A DNA stretch of 64,000 nucleotides from Naumovozyma dairenensis CBS 421 (GCF_000227115.2 NC_016481.1:434001-498000); one strand, 5' to 3'; shown: positions 1-11,892, counted from the first letter of the stretch. Program-made: numbers and translations. The notes: generated by a model from the sequence alone, not told the origin.

Positions 1-681
1 ACTTGGTTTTATCAAACCCAACTCATAGAAATCTTTAGTTCAAAACAAAATGAAAAGAAACATATATCATTAATATTGGTGGGTCATTCATTAGGCGGAA
101 GCATATGTACCTTTGTCCACCCATCTTTGGACAAGATGATAAGATCGCATGTTTTAGGAGTTGCCATGTTCGATATTGTGGAAGAAGCTGCCATTTTAGC
201 ATTAGAAAAGGTAGATCATTTCTTGAAAAATACACCAAACGCTTTCAACTCTTATGAAGATGCTATTGGTTGGTATATGAAACATAAACTATCAAGGACC
301 AAAACAAGTGCAGAAATTGCTGTCCCATCTTTATTTGCTCCAGTAGAGGGTGATACAAGCCAAGTTACTAGGATTACAAATTTGAAAGACTTTAGTCCTT
401 ATTGGAGTACATGGTTTACAGACTTATCGCACTCTTTTGTCACCTTACCAACTGCAAAGTTATTAATATTAGCAGGAGATGATAGATTAGATAAAGAATT
501 GATTATTGGTCAGATGCAAGGGAAATACCAACTTGTTGTATTTCAAGATTCAGGGCATTTCATTCAAGAGGATTCTCCGATGAAAACGGCTCTTACTTTA
601 CTGGAATTCTGGAAGAGAAATGACAATACTAACGTTATAATAAAGTCAAACTGGGGATCTAGCACAAACAAAAATCAATGA
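1..681 (+). CDS. PPE1: Protein phosphatase methylesterase 1 (5'-truncated by window edge)
   Basis: The frame is open from base 1 and ends at a stop at 681, so the true start lies to the left of the window. It is an alpha/beta hydrolase: the nucleophile elbow GHSLGG is at 82-99 and the catalytic His sits in DSGHFIQED near the C-terminus. Family knowledge: Ppe1 removes the methyl ester from the C-terminal Leu of PP2A catalytic subunits. The protein matches yeast Ppe1 over its whole visible length, and the next genes QNS1, OSH3, NOP10 and ERG7 repeat the S. cerevisiae YHR075C-YHR072W order. It is convergent with QNS1, with 216 bp between the stops. Confidence 0.9.
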   Translation, partial: TWFYQTQLIEIFSSKQNEKKHISLILVGHSLGGSICTFVHPSLDKMIRSHVLGVAMFDIVEEAAILALEKVDHFLKNTPNAFNSYEDAIGWYMKHKLSRTKTSAEIAVPSLFAPVEGDTSQVTRITNLKDFSPYWSTWFTDLSHSFVTLPTAKLLILAGDDRLDKELIIGQMQGKYQLVVFQDSGHFIQEDSPMKTALTLLEFWKRNDNTNVIIKSNWGSSTNKNQ

Positions 682-897
682 AGAACTTGAATCTCTAGTA
701 GACATATATATAGAGGAATTGATCCATCTACAATAGTTAGTAATACCTTAATTAATGTGAATAACGAATATATCTATATATCCTGTAGAGAAACGTAAAG
801 TACTTAGAAAATGTTATTAATACATCATTTCCAGAAATATATGTTGTTAACAATAATAAAATGTCTGCCACACTATTATTACGCGAAGCACAAGATT

Positions 898-3042
898 CTA
901 ATCGATGGACATGATATCTAACTCTTTACTGTTATTAGCTTCACATTGTTTAACAACTTCATCGATCTTCTTTGAAGCCCATGTAAAACGAGGATTAATT
1001 AAAAATGGTCTCAAATCGAATCTATTATCATCAGGAGAATATTGCTCAGCATGATAACTTGGTGTTATCACAGTTTGCTTGTGTCTATTAATAGCATAAA
1101 AGAAAAAGAATCTTTTCACTTTCTCAGCAACTTGCGTTGGTGTCAATTTGGGAGTCCATTCATGTAATAATTTCAAAAACATAGAGTAAGGACCACATTT
1201 TTCTACTTTTCTCAAATAACCAAAAAGACTTAATTCTTCGTATGTCATACCCATATCTTTCTCGTCAGATTGTACATAATCTTTAGTAGTTGGCTCTAAT
1301 TCAGCTGTAGGTGTTGCATCTAAGAATTCTTGTAAAAGAGGCATTTCATACTCTTTAGAAGCATATGCAATGAATCTTTTTAAATCTGTCTTAGAAATAC
1401 CACCGATTGGGTTAATGTCAGCGGATGAACAATCATACTTGGTTAAATAACCTCTTAAACATTCATCAACATTCGCACTCCCAAGAACTAACAACCCACC
1501 TGCATTTTTAATTCCACGTACCCATGGTAACAATTGGGCAAAAAGATAAGCCAATACCATTCTCAAACGAGCCTGAATATTTTGTAGTGCTAAGTTTTCG
1601 GTTTGAGATCCACCAAATATCTTATATATGGGTTTTTTCCCAGTGGCAACTTCAAATAAAGAAACAACACTAGTGACCAAGGAATCCATGTTCAAATCGA
1701 CGTGATAAGACCCAATATGTCTAGATAGTTCTTTGCTTCTTGTTCTAGTTTCAATTGATGAGTTTTCCGTCCCCATAAAACATGTATGGAAAAACTTGCT
1801 AGCTAATTCTTGAGGATCAGTTGGAATCCAATCATCAGAGCTACGTGTTAGTTTTCTTACATCATAAATAACTTGTTGGTTCCCTTCTGATACTTCTTTA
1901 ACGACTAATCTACACATTGAATGGACAATCATGGCAGTAGCACACGAATCGATACCACCAGATAATGGCAAAAAATAACCAGTACCATTACAACGTCTTA
2001 AGTAATCCCACAACCAACAGGCAGGACCTAGAGCAATTTCTTCTTCTGGAATATGATAAAAGATATCACGACTTTTGGTTGGTGTCAAAGATGGGTTGAA
2101 TCTTGATGTCATTGGGCTTAATTCAACTGGGAGGTCAATCCTTTTAAACTTCAATTCAGATGATGACGCTTGTAAGCCTCTAGACATTATCGAGGCACGG
2201 TATGATCTCACAGATTCTAAATCCACAGTAGCAGTGACAACTTCGACATCTTTTAGACTAAATTGTGACCCTTGCGCAACAACTTTACCATTGACTGCAA
2301 TCAAAGCACAGCCGTCATAATACAATCTATCACCATCGCAACCACGTTGGTTAGCGTACAGGTAAACCCCACCGCAACGACTAGTAGCATTCAAAATAAG
2401 ATCTAATCTTTTATTTAATTTTCTCAATTCATGATGAGACCCAGATGAATTTGTGATAATCTCAACACCGTCTAAAGACATTGCAATATTTGGAGATTGT
2501 GGTGTAAATAATTCTTCACAGGTTTCAGCACCAATACAAGTATCTAACGTTTCAATGACTGCATCGCCAAAGGAAACAGATTTTTGACCAGTTACCTTCT
2601 GAATTTCTGGTGGAAGAACGAAGTCTTCAACAACGCCAGGCTTTAACCATGGAGTGAAGAATCTCATTTCTCTATAGTTCCCATCATTAGCTAACCAAAT
2701 TTTAGGTCTAATAAATAATATTTTCCCATCCATTGAAAGTAATCTACAATTGTAGCGGACATTTTTATGTAATACTGGCATCCCAATATCCAAAAGTATA
2801 TCATGAGTCTTAGGATCTTTGATAATTTGGGCGTACATTTCCCACGAATGTAAACATAAGTCATTCTCCAAAAAATGATCTAAACAACCATATCCTGTAA
2901 TTTCTAATTCAGGACCAACACGCAATCTAGCCCCTCTTTCTTTAGCGATTCTAATAGATTCTAGAATACGATCCCTGTTACCTTCAAAATCCAAGGCCCA
3001 CTGATTTAAATTACAGGTAGCTAATGTAATCAAATGTGACAT
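898..3042 (-). CDS. QNS1: Glutamine-dependent NAD+ synthetase
   Basis: A 714-residue protein, the usual length for eukaryotic NAD synthetase. The N-terminal carbon-nitrogen hydrolase (glutaminase) domain covers about residues 5-290 with the visible triad Glu45 (GPELE), Lys114 (RPKIW) and Cys175 (AETCEEL). The C-terminal synthetase domain has the ATP-PPi loop SGGIDS at 361-366. It makes NAD from deamido-NAD, ATP and glutamine, the last step of both the de novo and salvage routes. The ATG at 3040-3042 begins [11 protein letters not shown], as in the family. The 401 bp to the OSH3 stop form its promoter. Key residues are intact, so it should be active. Confidence 0.97.
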   Translation of the reverse strand: MSHLITLATCNLNQWALDFEGNRDRILESIRIAKERGARLRVGPELEITGYGCLDHFLENDLCLHSWEMYAQIIKDPKTHDILLDIGMPVLHKNVRYNCRLLSMDGKILFIRPKIWLANDGNYREMRFFTPWLKPGVVEDFVLPPEIQKVTGQKSVSFGDAVIETLDTCIGAETCEELFTPQSPNIAMSLDGVEIITNSSGSHHELRKLNKRLDLILNATSRCGGVYLYANQRGCDGDRLYYDGCALIAVNGKVVAQGSQFSLKDVEVVTATVDLESVRSYRASIMSRGLQASSSELKFKRIDLPVELSPMTSRFNPSLTPTKSRDIFYHIPEEEIALGPACWLWDYLRRCNGTGYFLPLSGGIDSCATAMIVHSMCRLVVKEVSEGNQQVIYDVRKLTRSSDDWIPTDPQELASKFFHTCFMGTENSSIETRTRSKELSRHIGSYHVDLNMDSLVTSVVSLFEVATGKKPIYKIFGGSQTENLALQNIQARLRMVLAYLFAQLLPWVRGIKNAGGLLVLGSANVDECLRGYLTKYDCSSADINPIGGISKTDLKRFIAYASKEYEMPLLQEFLDATPTAELEPTTKDYVQSDEKDMGMTYEELSLFGYLRKVEKCGPYSMFLKLLHEWTPKLTPTQVAEKVKRFFFFYAINRHKQTVITPSYHAEQYSPDDNRFDLRPFLINPRFTWASKKIDEVVKQCEANNSKELDIMSID

Positions 3043-3443
3043 TTTTGGATCTATTGCAAGTTCGTCTTCTTAGACACTTCTTCTTTCAACAATTGCAGTT
3101 CCTGCAGTCACGAAGATCATCAATTTATCAAGTTATATCCAGAGACTATTTTCTGCAAATTGAATTTTTTAGTATGCTACAACATCGCAAAGAAATTCAT
3201 TTAGTAACGCCGCCCTTTCATAGATCCTGGACGGTTATGAAAATACGTATAAACGATAAAGTCAGCATCTCAAAAGCAATTTGACTCTAAACGTCAACTT
3301 ACTTACGAGGCAACTTAATTGCAAATATTGTTCTATATTTTTACATGCATTACAGGTTTTAAAAAAAGTCATTAATAAATATGGTTTTATGTCCGATAAA
3401 CACTTTGGGTATATATCGAGGTGTTTTCAAATGGTATTCCCTT
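3043..3443. other. QNS1 upstream intergene
   Basis: Between the QNS1 start and the OSH3 stop (both genes on the minus strand). Only short AT-rich chance frames are present, and no RNA gene was recognised. It should hold the QNS1 promoter and the OSH3 3' end. Confidence 0.6.
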
Positions 3444-6368
3444 CTACCAAAGCGGCGCAATATCTTCCCAGGATTGGCGTCTTCTTTTTTCCCAATAACT
3501 ATTTGGACCTTCGATATATTTCCAATTATTGAGAGAATCCTTCTTGAAATATCGTGGTTTGGCATCTTGCTTTTTATTACGTCTTTCCCTTTGTTTCTGT
3601 TCTAACTCTAACTTTAACGCTTCAGCTTTAGTAACATCACCATTTTCATAACTTCTAACATCAGGTCTTAATCGAGAATCAGTCGGCGGTAACATGTCAC
3701 GTTCAATATCAGTAATTTCATTCAAATTGGCAGAAAATTGAGTAAACCCATATTTTTTCTTTGAGTCTTTCAACAAAGGATCAGGTTTCCAAAGAATTTT
3801 CTTCGTTTTACCATCTTTCAATGACTCTGACCACTTGCCAACGACTTGTGATATTTCTTTCTTTTCTTTATTCATTATAGAAACATTAACTGCTTCTGAC
3901 CTACCACTAAACATTCCTGTCCTTTCAAAATCTATTTTAGCCTTGCTACCATTTGACGAGATGACTTCAAAATCGTTAATTGGTTCCACGTACCTTTCAC
4001 CGGCAATTAAATTTTTCAACATTGTCGTCGGTTGCTCCCACTCGAAGAGTTCACCCGTTGCTTTCAATTTTAATTTGAAAACACCTTCATTATTCAGTTC
4101 AATGGACTTTCCCCAAAATTTCTGGGTGGGTGTTACTGTATAATTACATTCCCAGTCGTTATGTTCAGCATGGAAAGCAAAAATTTGAGGTTTATGCGAA
4201 ACTTTCTCTGCAATTAGTCTGAATCCTAGTTCATCTTGAACTAATTCGTACGTTTCCCCTAGTAATGGATTGAAAGGTTTCCTTAATGCTCTTGTTTTAT
4301 CTCTATGTACAGAAAGGAAAGATATTGCAAATAATGTTACTGCAGTGATAGGTGGGAATTCTGGTGGTCCGCTTACTACATTTGTTAACAAAGATGCATA
4401 CTGGAAAGATTCGGAAATCATTTGTAAAATTGTGATAGGTTCGTTAGATGTCACCGGTAGAGCTATTGAAGTCAAATCTTTACCAACATTCTTCCGCAGA
4501 AATGATAACAAACTTGGTGGTATAGTTTTACATATGGGAACATCATTACGACGTTTGACTGTCTTAGAAAAAGGGAGTGGGTATAAATCATTAACTATTT
4601 TAATATGCTTTTGGGCGACTTTGCCACCATTTGAAGTTATTTCCATCTCGTTTTCTTCTGTTTCTTTTTCTTGCTCTTTTTCCTCTCCTTCTTCAACCTT
4701 AGAGAATTGATTGAACATATCAGCACTAACTTTAGCCATTTGTGATGCCGACATAGAAGTGGTCAATTCTACTTCGTCGGCCTCTTCATCTTCTAATAGT
4801 ATAACGCCTTGGCTGATATGATCGATTGCGTCAAAGTATTCATCGTTATCGCTAAATCCGGACGTTAAAGAAAGTCTACTTGTTTCTCGGGCATGTTTTG
4901 TAATATGTTTGTAATCTTTCAAAAGTAGCTCACTTTGAATCACAAATTGATCTACAAATGATTCTAATTCAGATAATCGTTTGTAAAGTTCATGAGATTC
5001 ACTTATCTCTTGGTTTTCTTTATTTAATGGAGAAATAAGAGATTCACTCGAATCCATTGCGGAATTAAACTTTTCGAAAGCTCTCACTTTGTTCCCCGTA
5101 AACATAGAGGATGAAGAAGATGATGATCTAACTACCATTGGTTTCAAAGGTAACTCTTCTTTCTCAGATGGTGTGTAAGTGTAGGAAAGTGAATCATTTT
5201 TACAACTTTCCAACTTTTGTTGTATTAACTTTAAGTTCGTAGTAAATGTAGTATATGTTTTGTCAGGTAAAGGTACGTAATTTTCAATCAAGGTCTTTAT
5301 ATCAACATTTTCAGAAAGTGAGAATGTATCGTTCTCTGTTAATGAAGCATTTATATTTTGTGTGGTTGCTGTCTTCTCTATTTCTTTATCTCCCATCTTC
5401 TCATCATCTTCACATAATTTCCGTTCTAGTTCTTTATCGAGTAATTTTTGAGATTCAAAACAGGATTGTAAAGCATCTACCCAATTTTGCCAATTCTTTG
5501 TATCGGTAGCCTTCAAAGCCCATACTTCCATTCCAGAATCAATTATGATCAATCTATCTTTTTTATTTGCACTTACTGTGGAAAGACTAATAACAATTTC
5601 ACCACGACAAGTTTGATTATGATCATTTAAATAATATGACAATGTTCCATACTTAAAATCTAATGTGAAAAATCTTTTCTTGAAACCTTGTAATTTTTTT
5701 CTTCTTTTCTTCAAAAGATACCCTTGCAAGTATCTCCCTTGGTCGACTCTGAGTAAAGTATCCTTAACATGGGACGAAGCCGAAGTCGGTGTCATCCTTA
5801 CATTTGAAGAAGGTCTTGTAAGAATAGGTGATGATCTCGTACTTATAATAGACTGGTTATCATCATTAATGACCCCTGCTTTGAACAAAACCTTTTTCTT
5901 CACATTCTTGGATGATGTATTATCTAGTATAAATGCATAATAAAAATCATTATCCTTCACATCAAGGACATTTTGCATCATGTTGTTTCCTTGAATATGG
6001 CCGACCCACTTCACTAGAGTGAAACCAGAAGCTGCCAATCGATCACGAAGTGGAATTTCTTGAGATTGTTGTTGAATGTTACTAATGGAAAGAGAAGAGT
6101 GTGATGAATTCAAATTATGTTCATTTTCAAACCCTGAGGAGTACCTTCTATGTTGTAATGTCTTATTGGTATAATCTAAAAGAGCCTTAGTATCTTGTGC
6201 GATATGGACCGCAGCTGGCTGAGAATCCACGTTCGATTTATGTTTTTTATAGATCCCCAACTCAATTGATTTCTTTAATGGTTTCAATTGATAATTTATC
6301 ACGTCGCCTTTGGAACATTTCACCCAACGGACCACGAACGATCTATTCTGGATATCAATAGTTTCCAT
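3444..6368 (-). CDS. OSH3: Oxysterol-binding protein homolog (OSH3 type)
   Basis: A 974-residue lipid-transfer protein. The N-terminal GOLD-like part covers roughly residues 1-170. A PH domain follows (about 211-305, starting QGRYLQGYLLKKR). An FFAT-like VAP-binding motif EYFDAID is at 510-516 inside an acidic, Ser-rich linker. The sterol/PI4P-binding ORD runs from about 610 to the end, with NPLLGETYE near 705 and EKVSHKPQ at 721-728, the Osh3 version of the OSBP signature EQVSHHPP. Family role: lipid exchange at ER-plasma membrane contacts and control of PI4P. The start ATG at 6366-6368 matches the family N-terminus. Its position between QNS1 and NOP10 is as in S. cerevisiae. Confidence 0.95.
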   Translation of the reverse strand: METIDIQNRSFVVRWVKCSKGDVINYQLKPLKKSIELGIYKKHKSNVDSQPAAVHIAQDTKALLDYTNKTLQHRRYSSGFENEHNLNSSHSSLSISNIQQQSQEIPLRDRLAASGFTLVKWVGHIQGNNMMQNVLDVKDNDFYYAFILDNTSSKNVKKKVLFKAGVINDDNQSIISTRSSPILTRPSSNVRMTPTSASSHVKDTLLRVDQGRYLQGYLLKKRRKKLQGFKKRFFTLDFKYGTLSYYLNDHNQTCRGEIVISLSTVSANKKDRLIIIDSGMEVWALKATDTKNWQNWVDALQSCFESQKLLDKELERKLCEDDEKMGDKEIEKTATTQNINASLTENDTFSLSENVDIKTLIENYVPLPDKTYTTFTTNLKLIQQKLESCKNDSLSYTYTPSEKEELPLKPMVVRSSSSSSSMFTGNKVRAFEKFNSAMDSSESLISPLNKENQEISESHELYKRLSELESFVDQFVIQSELLLKDYKHITKHARETSRLSLTSGFSDNDEYFDAIDHISQGVILLEDEEADEVELTTSMSASQMAKVSADMFNQFSKVEEGEEKEQEKETEENEMEITSNGGKVAQKHIKIVNDLYPLPFSKTVKRRNDVPICKTIPPSLLSFLRKNVGKDLTSIALPVTSNEPITILQMISESFQYASLLTNVVSGPPEFPPITAVTLFAISFLSVHRDKTRALRKPFNPLLGETYELVQDELGFRLIAEKVSHKPQIFAFHAEHNDWECNYTVTPTQKFWGKSIELNNEGVFKLKLKATGELFEWEQPTTMLKNLIAGERYVEPINDFEVISSNGSKAKIDFERTGMFSGRSEAVNVSIMNKEKKEISQVVGKWSESLKDGKTKKILWKPDPLLKDSKKKYGFTQFSANLNEITDIERDMLPPTDSRLRPDVRSYENGDVTKAEALKLELEQKQRERRNKKQDAKPRYFKKDSLNNWKYIEGPNSYWEKRRRQSWEDIAPLW

Positions 6369-7458
6369 TCTCTTACTAAGTTATCGAATAAAGCCTTTCT
6401 TTTTAGTTGGAATCCTACAAGAATTCTTTTTATTGGTAAGATAACTTAATTCAAATGACCTAAAGCTTGTTGTGTAGGCTTTTCAACATTCCAATTGTCC
6501 ATATGGTCCTTCTAACTTGATAATTTTGCTGATACGTAGATCAACTATCGTTGAAGCTTAACGGCGATCAGGTTACGTAACTTGTATTGTCTACGACTTT
6601 TCAAATTTCATCGAAAAAGAACCGCGCCATCGTTTGGGCTTGCTGATATAATCTGTGGTGCCCGGATGTTGCCAAGCGATTTGGCCGATCTCGAAGCAAA
6701 CGTTCAGCTGACAGAAATATATTATTATAATTAGATCAAAACGGGATACCAAGTTTGTTTGTATATCTTCTATCTTAGGTTAGTTGCCCCAAATATTTAT
6801 TTGCTGTAGAAGTATCGAACAAAAATGGCTGTATCAAAAGAAGTTTCCTAATCTACGGGGCTCTCATACTTGATTTTAGAAGAACCATGAGTTCGTTCTT
6901 GTAAAGACACAATCTTCAAACCCACGGGGAAGTTACTTGCAGTTTAACTCTTAATATATTTAGGATCTAACTATTTTATTGAAGCTAGTTTTTAAAATCC
7001 AGAAGTACAAGCTCATAAATAGACAATGGCCGTGGAAAAGAACCGTTCTTGTCATGGGCCAATTAATAAAAATCGTTTGGATTCGCACTCCTATACTTCA
7101 ACCTTTAAGGATAAAACAGTCCAGAATATATATACTTTGTTTATTATATCCATATATCATCAGGATGCAGTCCCGCGTAATAACCGACATCATGTGTTTA
7201 CTAATATCCCGTGCCAGAAAATAAACATAAAAAAGAGGCTCTTAAATGATAAACTTGTTATTTTCTTGATTTCTATCTATAGGTTTGATATACATATTTT
7301 TATATAGTATAGATAATCACTATATCGTGTTCCGAATATATTGGAGCTACCTTAAAATCCTTCCTCTTCCTCTTTCGGCTGTTGTTTTTTACCTGGCGGT
7401 TTTATATCACTCTTTTTGGATTTTTTTTATTTATCGCTTCCTGGTATCAACCGTTTAT
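6369..7458. other. OSH3 upstream intergene (about 1.1 kb)
   Basis: Lies between the OSH3 start and the NOP10 stop, both minus strand. Frames of 62-93 codons on the plus strand (7026-7307 is the longest) lack recognisable sequence and have AT-driven composition. I see no tRNA or repeat. It probably carries the OSH3 promoter. Confidence 0.5.
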
Positions 7459-8136
<678 letters not shown>

Positions 8137-10332
8137 TTAGATATTAGCATTATGTTCATATATTTGTGAATACAGCCCTAAGGCCTTTATTGGAAACAAA
8201 AATCTGTAACTTGGATACTCGATCGCACAAGAATGATTAAACACACCCTCTGGACTTTCGAATTTCCACTCGCCTGATACCTGTTGTCTCTTTTTTAGTA
8301 AAGCAATACCTTTATCGATTATATTTTTGTTTGGATATTGCGCCAGTAATAATGCAAGAACGACCCATGCTGTTTGAACTACTAAAGATTCCTTTGTACT
8401 CACGTAAGTGTGTAATTCGCTAGATTTCATGGATTCACCCCAACCTCCATCTTCCAATTGTCGTGCAACTAAAAAATCACACCCTTTCTTCACCACGAAA
8501 GAGTTTCCATATGTTTCACCGACAGAATGTAATGCCTCCATGGCAAACATGCCCGCATAAGTGTAACATATACCCCAACTCCCGTACCAACTTCCATCAT
8601 CTTCTTGAACTTTTTTAATATACTCTATAGCAATATTTATTCTTTTCGATATTTCATCTTTACGATAATTATAATGTTTATGGAAAGATGTCAAACCTAA
8701 TACAGATGAATCGGTACATTCAACATATGGATATTCAACCATAATATTACCAAAAACTTCAGCTGGATTCAACGCTTCTAAAAATAAGGGAGCTTTAATC
8801 TTTTCATAAGTTGCAAATGATCCAAATTCAAAAGAACCAGTGTTTTGAAGATCTAGTAGTATATCTACCGCTTTATATAGTCTTTCATCAGAGATTTCAT
8901 CATGAATATCTTTAAATATAACGGAATTCCTTACCATTATTATTGCTTTGATAGATTCAGCTGTACAATCGGACACTGTATAACCTTGAGTCTTTGTCGA
9001 AAACCCCCATGCACCATCTCTTTTATCTCTAAAGCTACCAGTAACGCAATCCGTATCAAATTGGGAGCGACATAAGAATTTGTAAGCATTGGAAATGGTA
9101 TTGTAGAATTCTGGTCTCTTAGCCAGGCCAGCAACAAACAAATATTGTATGGCAAAAGCACAATCCCACGTTTGAACACCATTAGTACCCATTACTGTCA
9201 TACCTTGTGGTCCCAGAAACAATGCATCTTTAAATCGATATTGGAATCTCTCGAAAGCTTTGGAGTCAGCCCCTTCTTCGAGTAGTGTAACTAATGCACA
9301 AAACGCCTGGTTCACTGGAGCTATACAGAGGTAATCTGTATTTTCTATTTCTTTCTTTATGAGGTCGTAAACTTTGTGTTTAGAATAATCCCTTAATGCA
9401 TTCGGTCTTAAATATTTTTCATAGGGAACAATTAAAGAGTTCGCAAAATCAAGAGTTTTAGAATGGGGATAATATAAATCCACACCACAAACTGTATTTC
9501 TATGTTTTGAAAAATCAATGGAATCAAATGGTTTAACATATATTTCACTTCTTATTTCTTTCAAAAGATCTGTCAATTCACATTGGTAATGTACCAACGA
9601 TAGATAACTGATAGGCAAATATACTCCCCTCGTATGAACCCACCATCTCCCTGGATGAATAGGCATCCAGTAGGGCAACAACCATGTTTCTGGTGGAGCT
9701 GGATTGACACCTTCCCACTTGTATAAATTCAAAACAGATAGCCAGACCTTCCCCCAATGTGGAGCGCTAATGGCGCCGCCTAATCTTAATAAAGTATCTC
9801 TAGCTTTCATGCAAACAGGATGATTTGCATCAAGTCCCAGTAATCTTAAGATTATATAGTTAAGAACAGTACCGAATACTGTAGATTTATCTTCCGAATG
9901 TAGACCCCAACCACCATCAACAGGATGAGCTGTATTCACAATATATCGTATAATCTCAATACGTTCACTTTCAGGGATTTTAATATCTGCAACATAATTC
10001 ACTGCAACGTAACCTATAGTCATAAACATTGGGCCCTTGTATTGACATGGGAAAGTTCCAGAAGTTTCATCTTGCAATAATCTGAAGAATTTAGCTCCCT
10101 TTAAACAAATAGCTTCAGCAGATACATCCTTAATATTATCTGGATACTGTGGAGTCGGAAAATCTGGTAACTGTAGTAGCCATTTGGTAAAATTGGATTG
10201 TGGATCATTGGGTGACTGGTCCTTTGTTATATATTCCCATGATTGACGGCCGTCAATGTTGGTCCTTAATCTCCACAGAAGAGGGTCCGTTTTCTCAAGC
10301 CCTAACTCTTCTGAATATAGTTTATTTGCCAT
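8137..10332 (-). CDS. ERG7: Lanosterol synthase (2,3-oxidosqualene cyclase)
   Basis: A 731-residue protein, equal in length to the yeast enzyme. The catalytic motif VSDCTAE places the proton-donating Asp at residue 455 with the neighbouring Cys at 456. Several QW-type repeats are visible (DGGWG near 140, DGAWGF near 440, DGSWYGSWG and DGGWGES in the C-terminal half). It cyclises 2,3-oxidosqualene to lanosterol at the ER/lipid droplet, the first cyclic sterol intermediate. NCP1 at 36 kb in this window supplies electrons to other steps of the same pathway. The ATG at 10330-10332 gives MANKLYSEELG, typical of the family. No obvious Upc2/Ecm22 sterol element (TCGTATA) was found in the near upstream sequence. 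Confidence 0.97.
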   Translation of the reverse strand: MANKLYSEELGLEKTDPLLWRLRTNIDGRQSWEYITKDQSPNDPQSNFTKWLLQLPDFPTPQYPDNIKDVSAEAICLKGAKFFRLLQDETSGTFPCQYKGPMFMTIGYVAVNYVADIKIPESERIEIIRYIVNTAHPVDGGWGLHSEDKSTVFGTVLNYIILRLLGLDANHPVCMKARDTLLRLGGAISAPHWGKVWLSVLNLYKWEGVNPAPPETWLLPYWMPIHPGRWWVHTRGVYLPISYLSLVHYQCELTDLLKEIRSEIYVKPFDSIDFSKHRNTVCGVDLYYPHSKTLDFANSLIVPYEKYLRPNALRDYSKHKVYDLIKKEIENTDYLCIAPVNQAFCALVTLLEEGADSKAFERFQYRFKDALFLGPQGMTVMGTNGVQTWDCAFAIQYLFVAGLAKRPEFYNTISNAYKFLCRSQFDTDCVTGSFRDKRDGAWGFSTKTQGYTVSDCTAESIKAIIMVRNSVIFKDIHDEISDERLYKAVDILLDLQNTGSFEFGSFATYEKIKAPLFLEALNPAEVFGNIMVEYPYVECTDSSVLGLTSFHKHYNYRKDEISKRINIAIEYIKKVQEDDGSWYGSWGICYTYAGMFAMEALHSVGETYGNSFVVKKGCDFLVARQLEDGGWGESMKSSELHTYVSTKESLVVQTAWVVLALLLAQYPNKNIIDKGIALLKKRQQVSGEWKFESPEGVFNHSCAIEYPSYRFLFPIKALGLYSQIYEHNANI

Positions 10333-10931
10333 TGTTATCTATTGAATATATTTCATTCTAAGATATATAATTGATCAGGAATTGTTTTCCATAACAGATA
10401 TGTACGGCTATGTAGTCTATGTACGTATATACTTATATAAAGAATGTTAAGCTCTGATATCTTGCTTTTTTGCCCAGCCGATATCCTCGAATGTCATTTG
10501 AACGATCGAGAAATGTGCTTAAACGAAAGACCCGAGACAGCAAATTGGATGAATTTGTAATAGAACCTAAAAGTTTATGGAAGTGTTACATATTTAGACT
10601 TTTGGCTACATTTGATTATTCTGGAATACATTTCCTGGTATCTCAACCAGCCGATAACGTTAGCAGAACAATACTATCGACGGCCATTCACTATATGTAT
10701 TGTGTCGTATTTTCGTAAGGAACGACATTTAAACGCAATCATTATGGAAACTTGGAAACGATTGAAGTGCTTACGCATTGACATATTAAGAAGAAGTATG
10801 TCTGTTTGTGGTGATGATCATTACATGGGAATTTCATCATATTTAGGGAAATATTCTTGAAAGAATATTGTTATGAAGGAAGTACTTCCAAGGGTGGTCG
10901 TTACCAAAGATTTCCAATTTCAAGAAAATAA
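10333..10931. other. ERG7 upstream region to tRNA-Phe
   Basis: About 600 bp serving as ERG7 promoter. Overlapping plus-strand frames (10470-10718 and 10612-10860) show no similarity I recognise. No other signal seen. Confidence 0.5.
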
Positions 10932-11024
10932 GCGGATTTAGCTCAGTTGGGAGAGCGCCAGACTGAAGAAAAACTTCGCTCATTTGAAATCTGGAGGTCG
11001 TGTGTTCGATCCACACAATTCGCA
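10932..11024 (+). tRNA. tF(GAA): tRNA-Phe(GAA) with a 20-nt intron
   Basis: The acceptor arm GCGGATT (10932-10938) pairs with AATTCGC (11017-11023), with A73 at 11024. A-box GCTCAGTTGGGAG and B-box GTTCGATCC are present. The anticodon loop reads ACTGAAG. The intron follows position 37 at 10969-10988 and contains CTTC, which can pair with the anticodon. A T-run at 11032-11038 is the Pol III terminator. I recall a tRNA-Phe gene at the equivalent place between PCL5 and ERG7 in S. cerevisiae. Its G37 is a substrate of Trm5, encoded 1.6 kb away. Confidence 0.97.
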
Positions 11025-11056
11025 ACTATTCTTTTTTTGATTTTTGATCTTCAAAT

Positions 11057-11153
11057 CCCGAGTGGGACAGATGTTGAATGCCAAAGCTTTCGCGCCCATT
11101 CACTTTTGGTCGAAATCGGTCCAAAAAACGGTCCAACATCTATCCCACTCGGG
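11057..11153. repeat. 97-bp inverted-repeat hairpin downstream of tRNA-Phe
   Basis: Arms CCCGAGTGGGACAGATGTTG (11057-11076) and CAACATCTATCCCACTCGGG (11134-11153) are reverse complements except for one C/T (G-T wobble) position. They are separated by a 57-bp GC-richer loop. It begins 33 bp after the tRNA. It could be a tiny MITE, a remnant of a mobile element or a structured RNA; I recognise no family. Confidence 0.75.
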
Positions 11154-11211
11154 GTACTTCTTAAGAAACATAAGAAGGAACAATAGAAGGTGTAAGAATA
11201 GTTTATTATGA

Positions 11212-11892
11212 TTAGCATATATTTTTATTCACCTTTGAAGAATTATAGAGTATCGAATAATTACTTACCATTTTTTTGTTGTCCCATTTTTTTAAATTTG
11301 TAAAACTCCATTTATTAATTTCTGTTACGTCGACAACGAGATGATAATTTAATCTCATTAAACACCACCTTTCAAGAATCGAGAGGTCTCTTTTTGATAT
11401 CCCACTGATTAGAGACCATGCTTTCATCGAAAAAGTCTTGTCGTTGAGAAATTTATGTGACAGAATCAAACAAGATAAGAATATTCTTTTCGAACAATGT
11501 ACAAATTCAGGGTTAGGATCTTGGTTCAATTGGACTGAGTTGTATAGCTTTTGGAAATAGAATGAGGCAACAATGACATTATTTCGCGATGATTGAGATC
11601 TTTTTAATATTTCCATTAAATATGTTTTTATTGATGATTTTTCATTTGGCACTTTCTTTGTCGAGAGATATTTTACAGTTTCCGATAAGAATTCAGCGAT
11701 AGTATCGACCAATGACATATTATATTCTAATTTGGAATTTGATAATATCGTAATTGGTTTAAGTTTAATATTTTGAGACAAATCGAGTAGAGCCTTGGTA
11801 TCATCACGATTTTCCTTCTTCTGTAGATATTTCCTCATTACAGCAAAGTAGTTTGCTCTCTTATTATCTTGGGAAGTACTGAAAAATAGCAT
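11212..11892 (-). CDS. PCL5: Pho85 cyclin Pcl5
   Basis: A 226-residue protein with a cyclin box in roughly residues 50-195 (segments SLVDTIAEFLSETVKYL, IVASFYFQKLYN, FLSCLILSHKFLND, LERWCLMRLNYHL). Family role: Pcl5 directs the CDK Pho85 to phosphorylate the transcription factor Gcn4, marking it for destruction. The order ERG7-tRNA-Phe-PCL5-TRM5 is as in S. cerevisiae. A perfect Gcn4 site (TGACTCA) lies about 400 bp upstream of the start, fitting the known feedback in which Gcn4 activates PCL5. ATG at 11890-11892. The C-terminal residues are poorly conserved. Confidence 0.9.
   Translation of the reverse strand: MLFFSTSQDNKRANYFAVMRKYLQKKENRDDTKALLDLSQNIKLKPITILSNSKLEYNMSLVDTIAEFLSETVKYLSTKKVPNEKSSIKTYLMEILKRSQSSRNNVIVASFYFQKLYNSVQLNQDPNPEFVHCSKRIFLSCLILSHKFLNDKTFSMKAWSLISGISKRDLSILERWCLMRLNYHLVVDVTEINKWSFTNLKKWDNKKMVSNYSILYNSSKVNKNIC

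Noticed and set aside
4270..4710. 146-codon plus-strand frame opposite OSH3
   Set aside because: Antisense to the conserved sterol-binding domain; its composition mirrors the sense codons.
7026..7307. 93-codon ORF between OSH3 and NOP10
   Set aside because: It starts with ATG, but the sequence is AT-driven, of uneven composition and without relatives I know.
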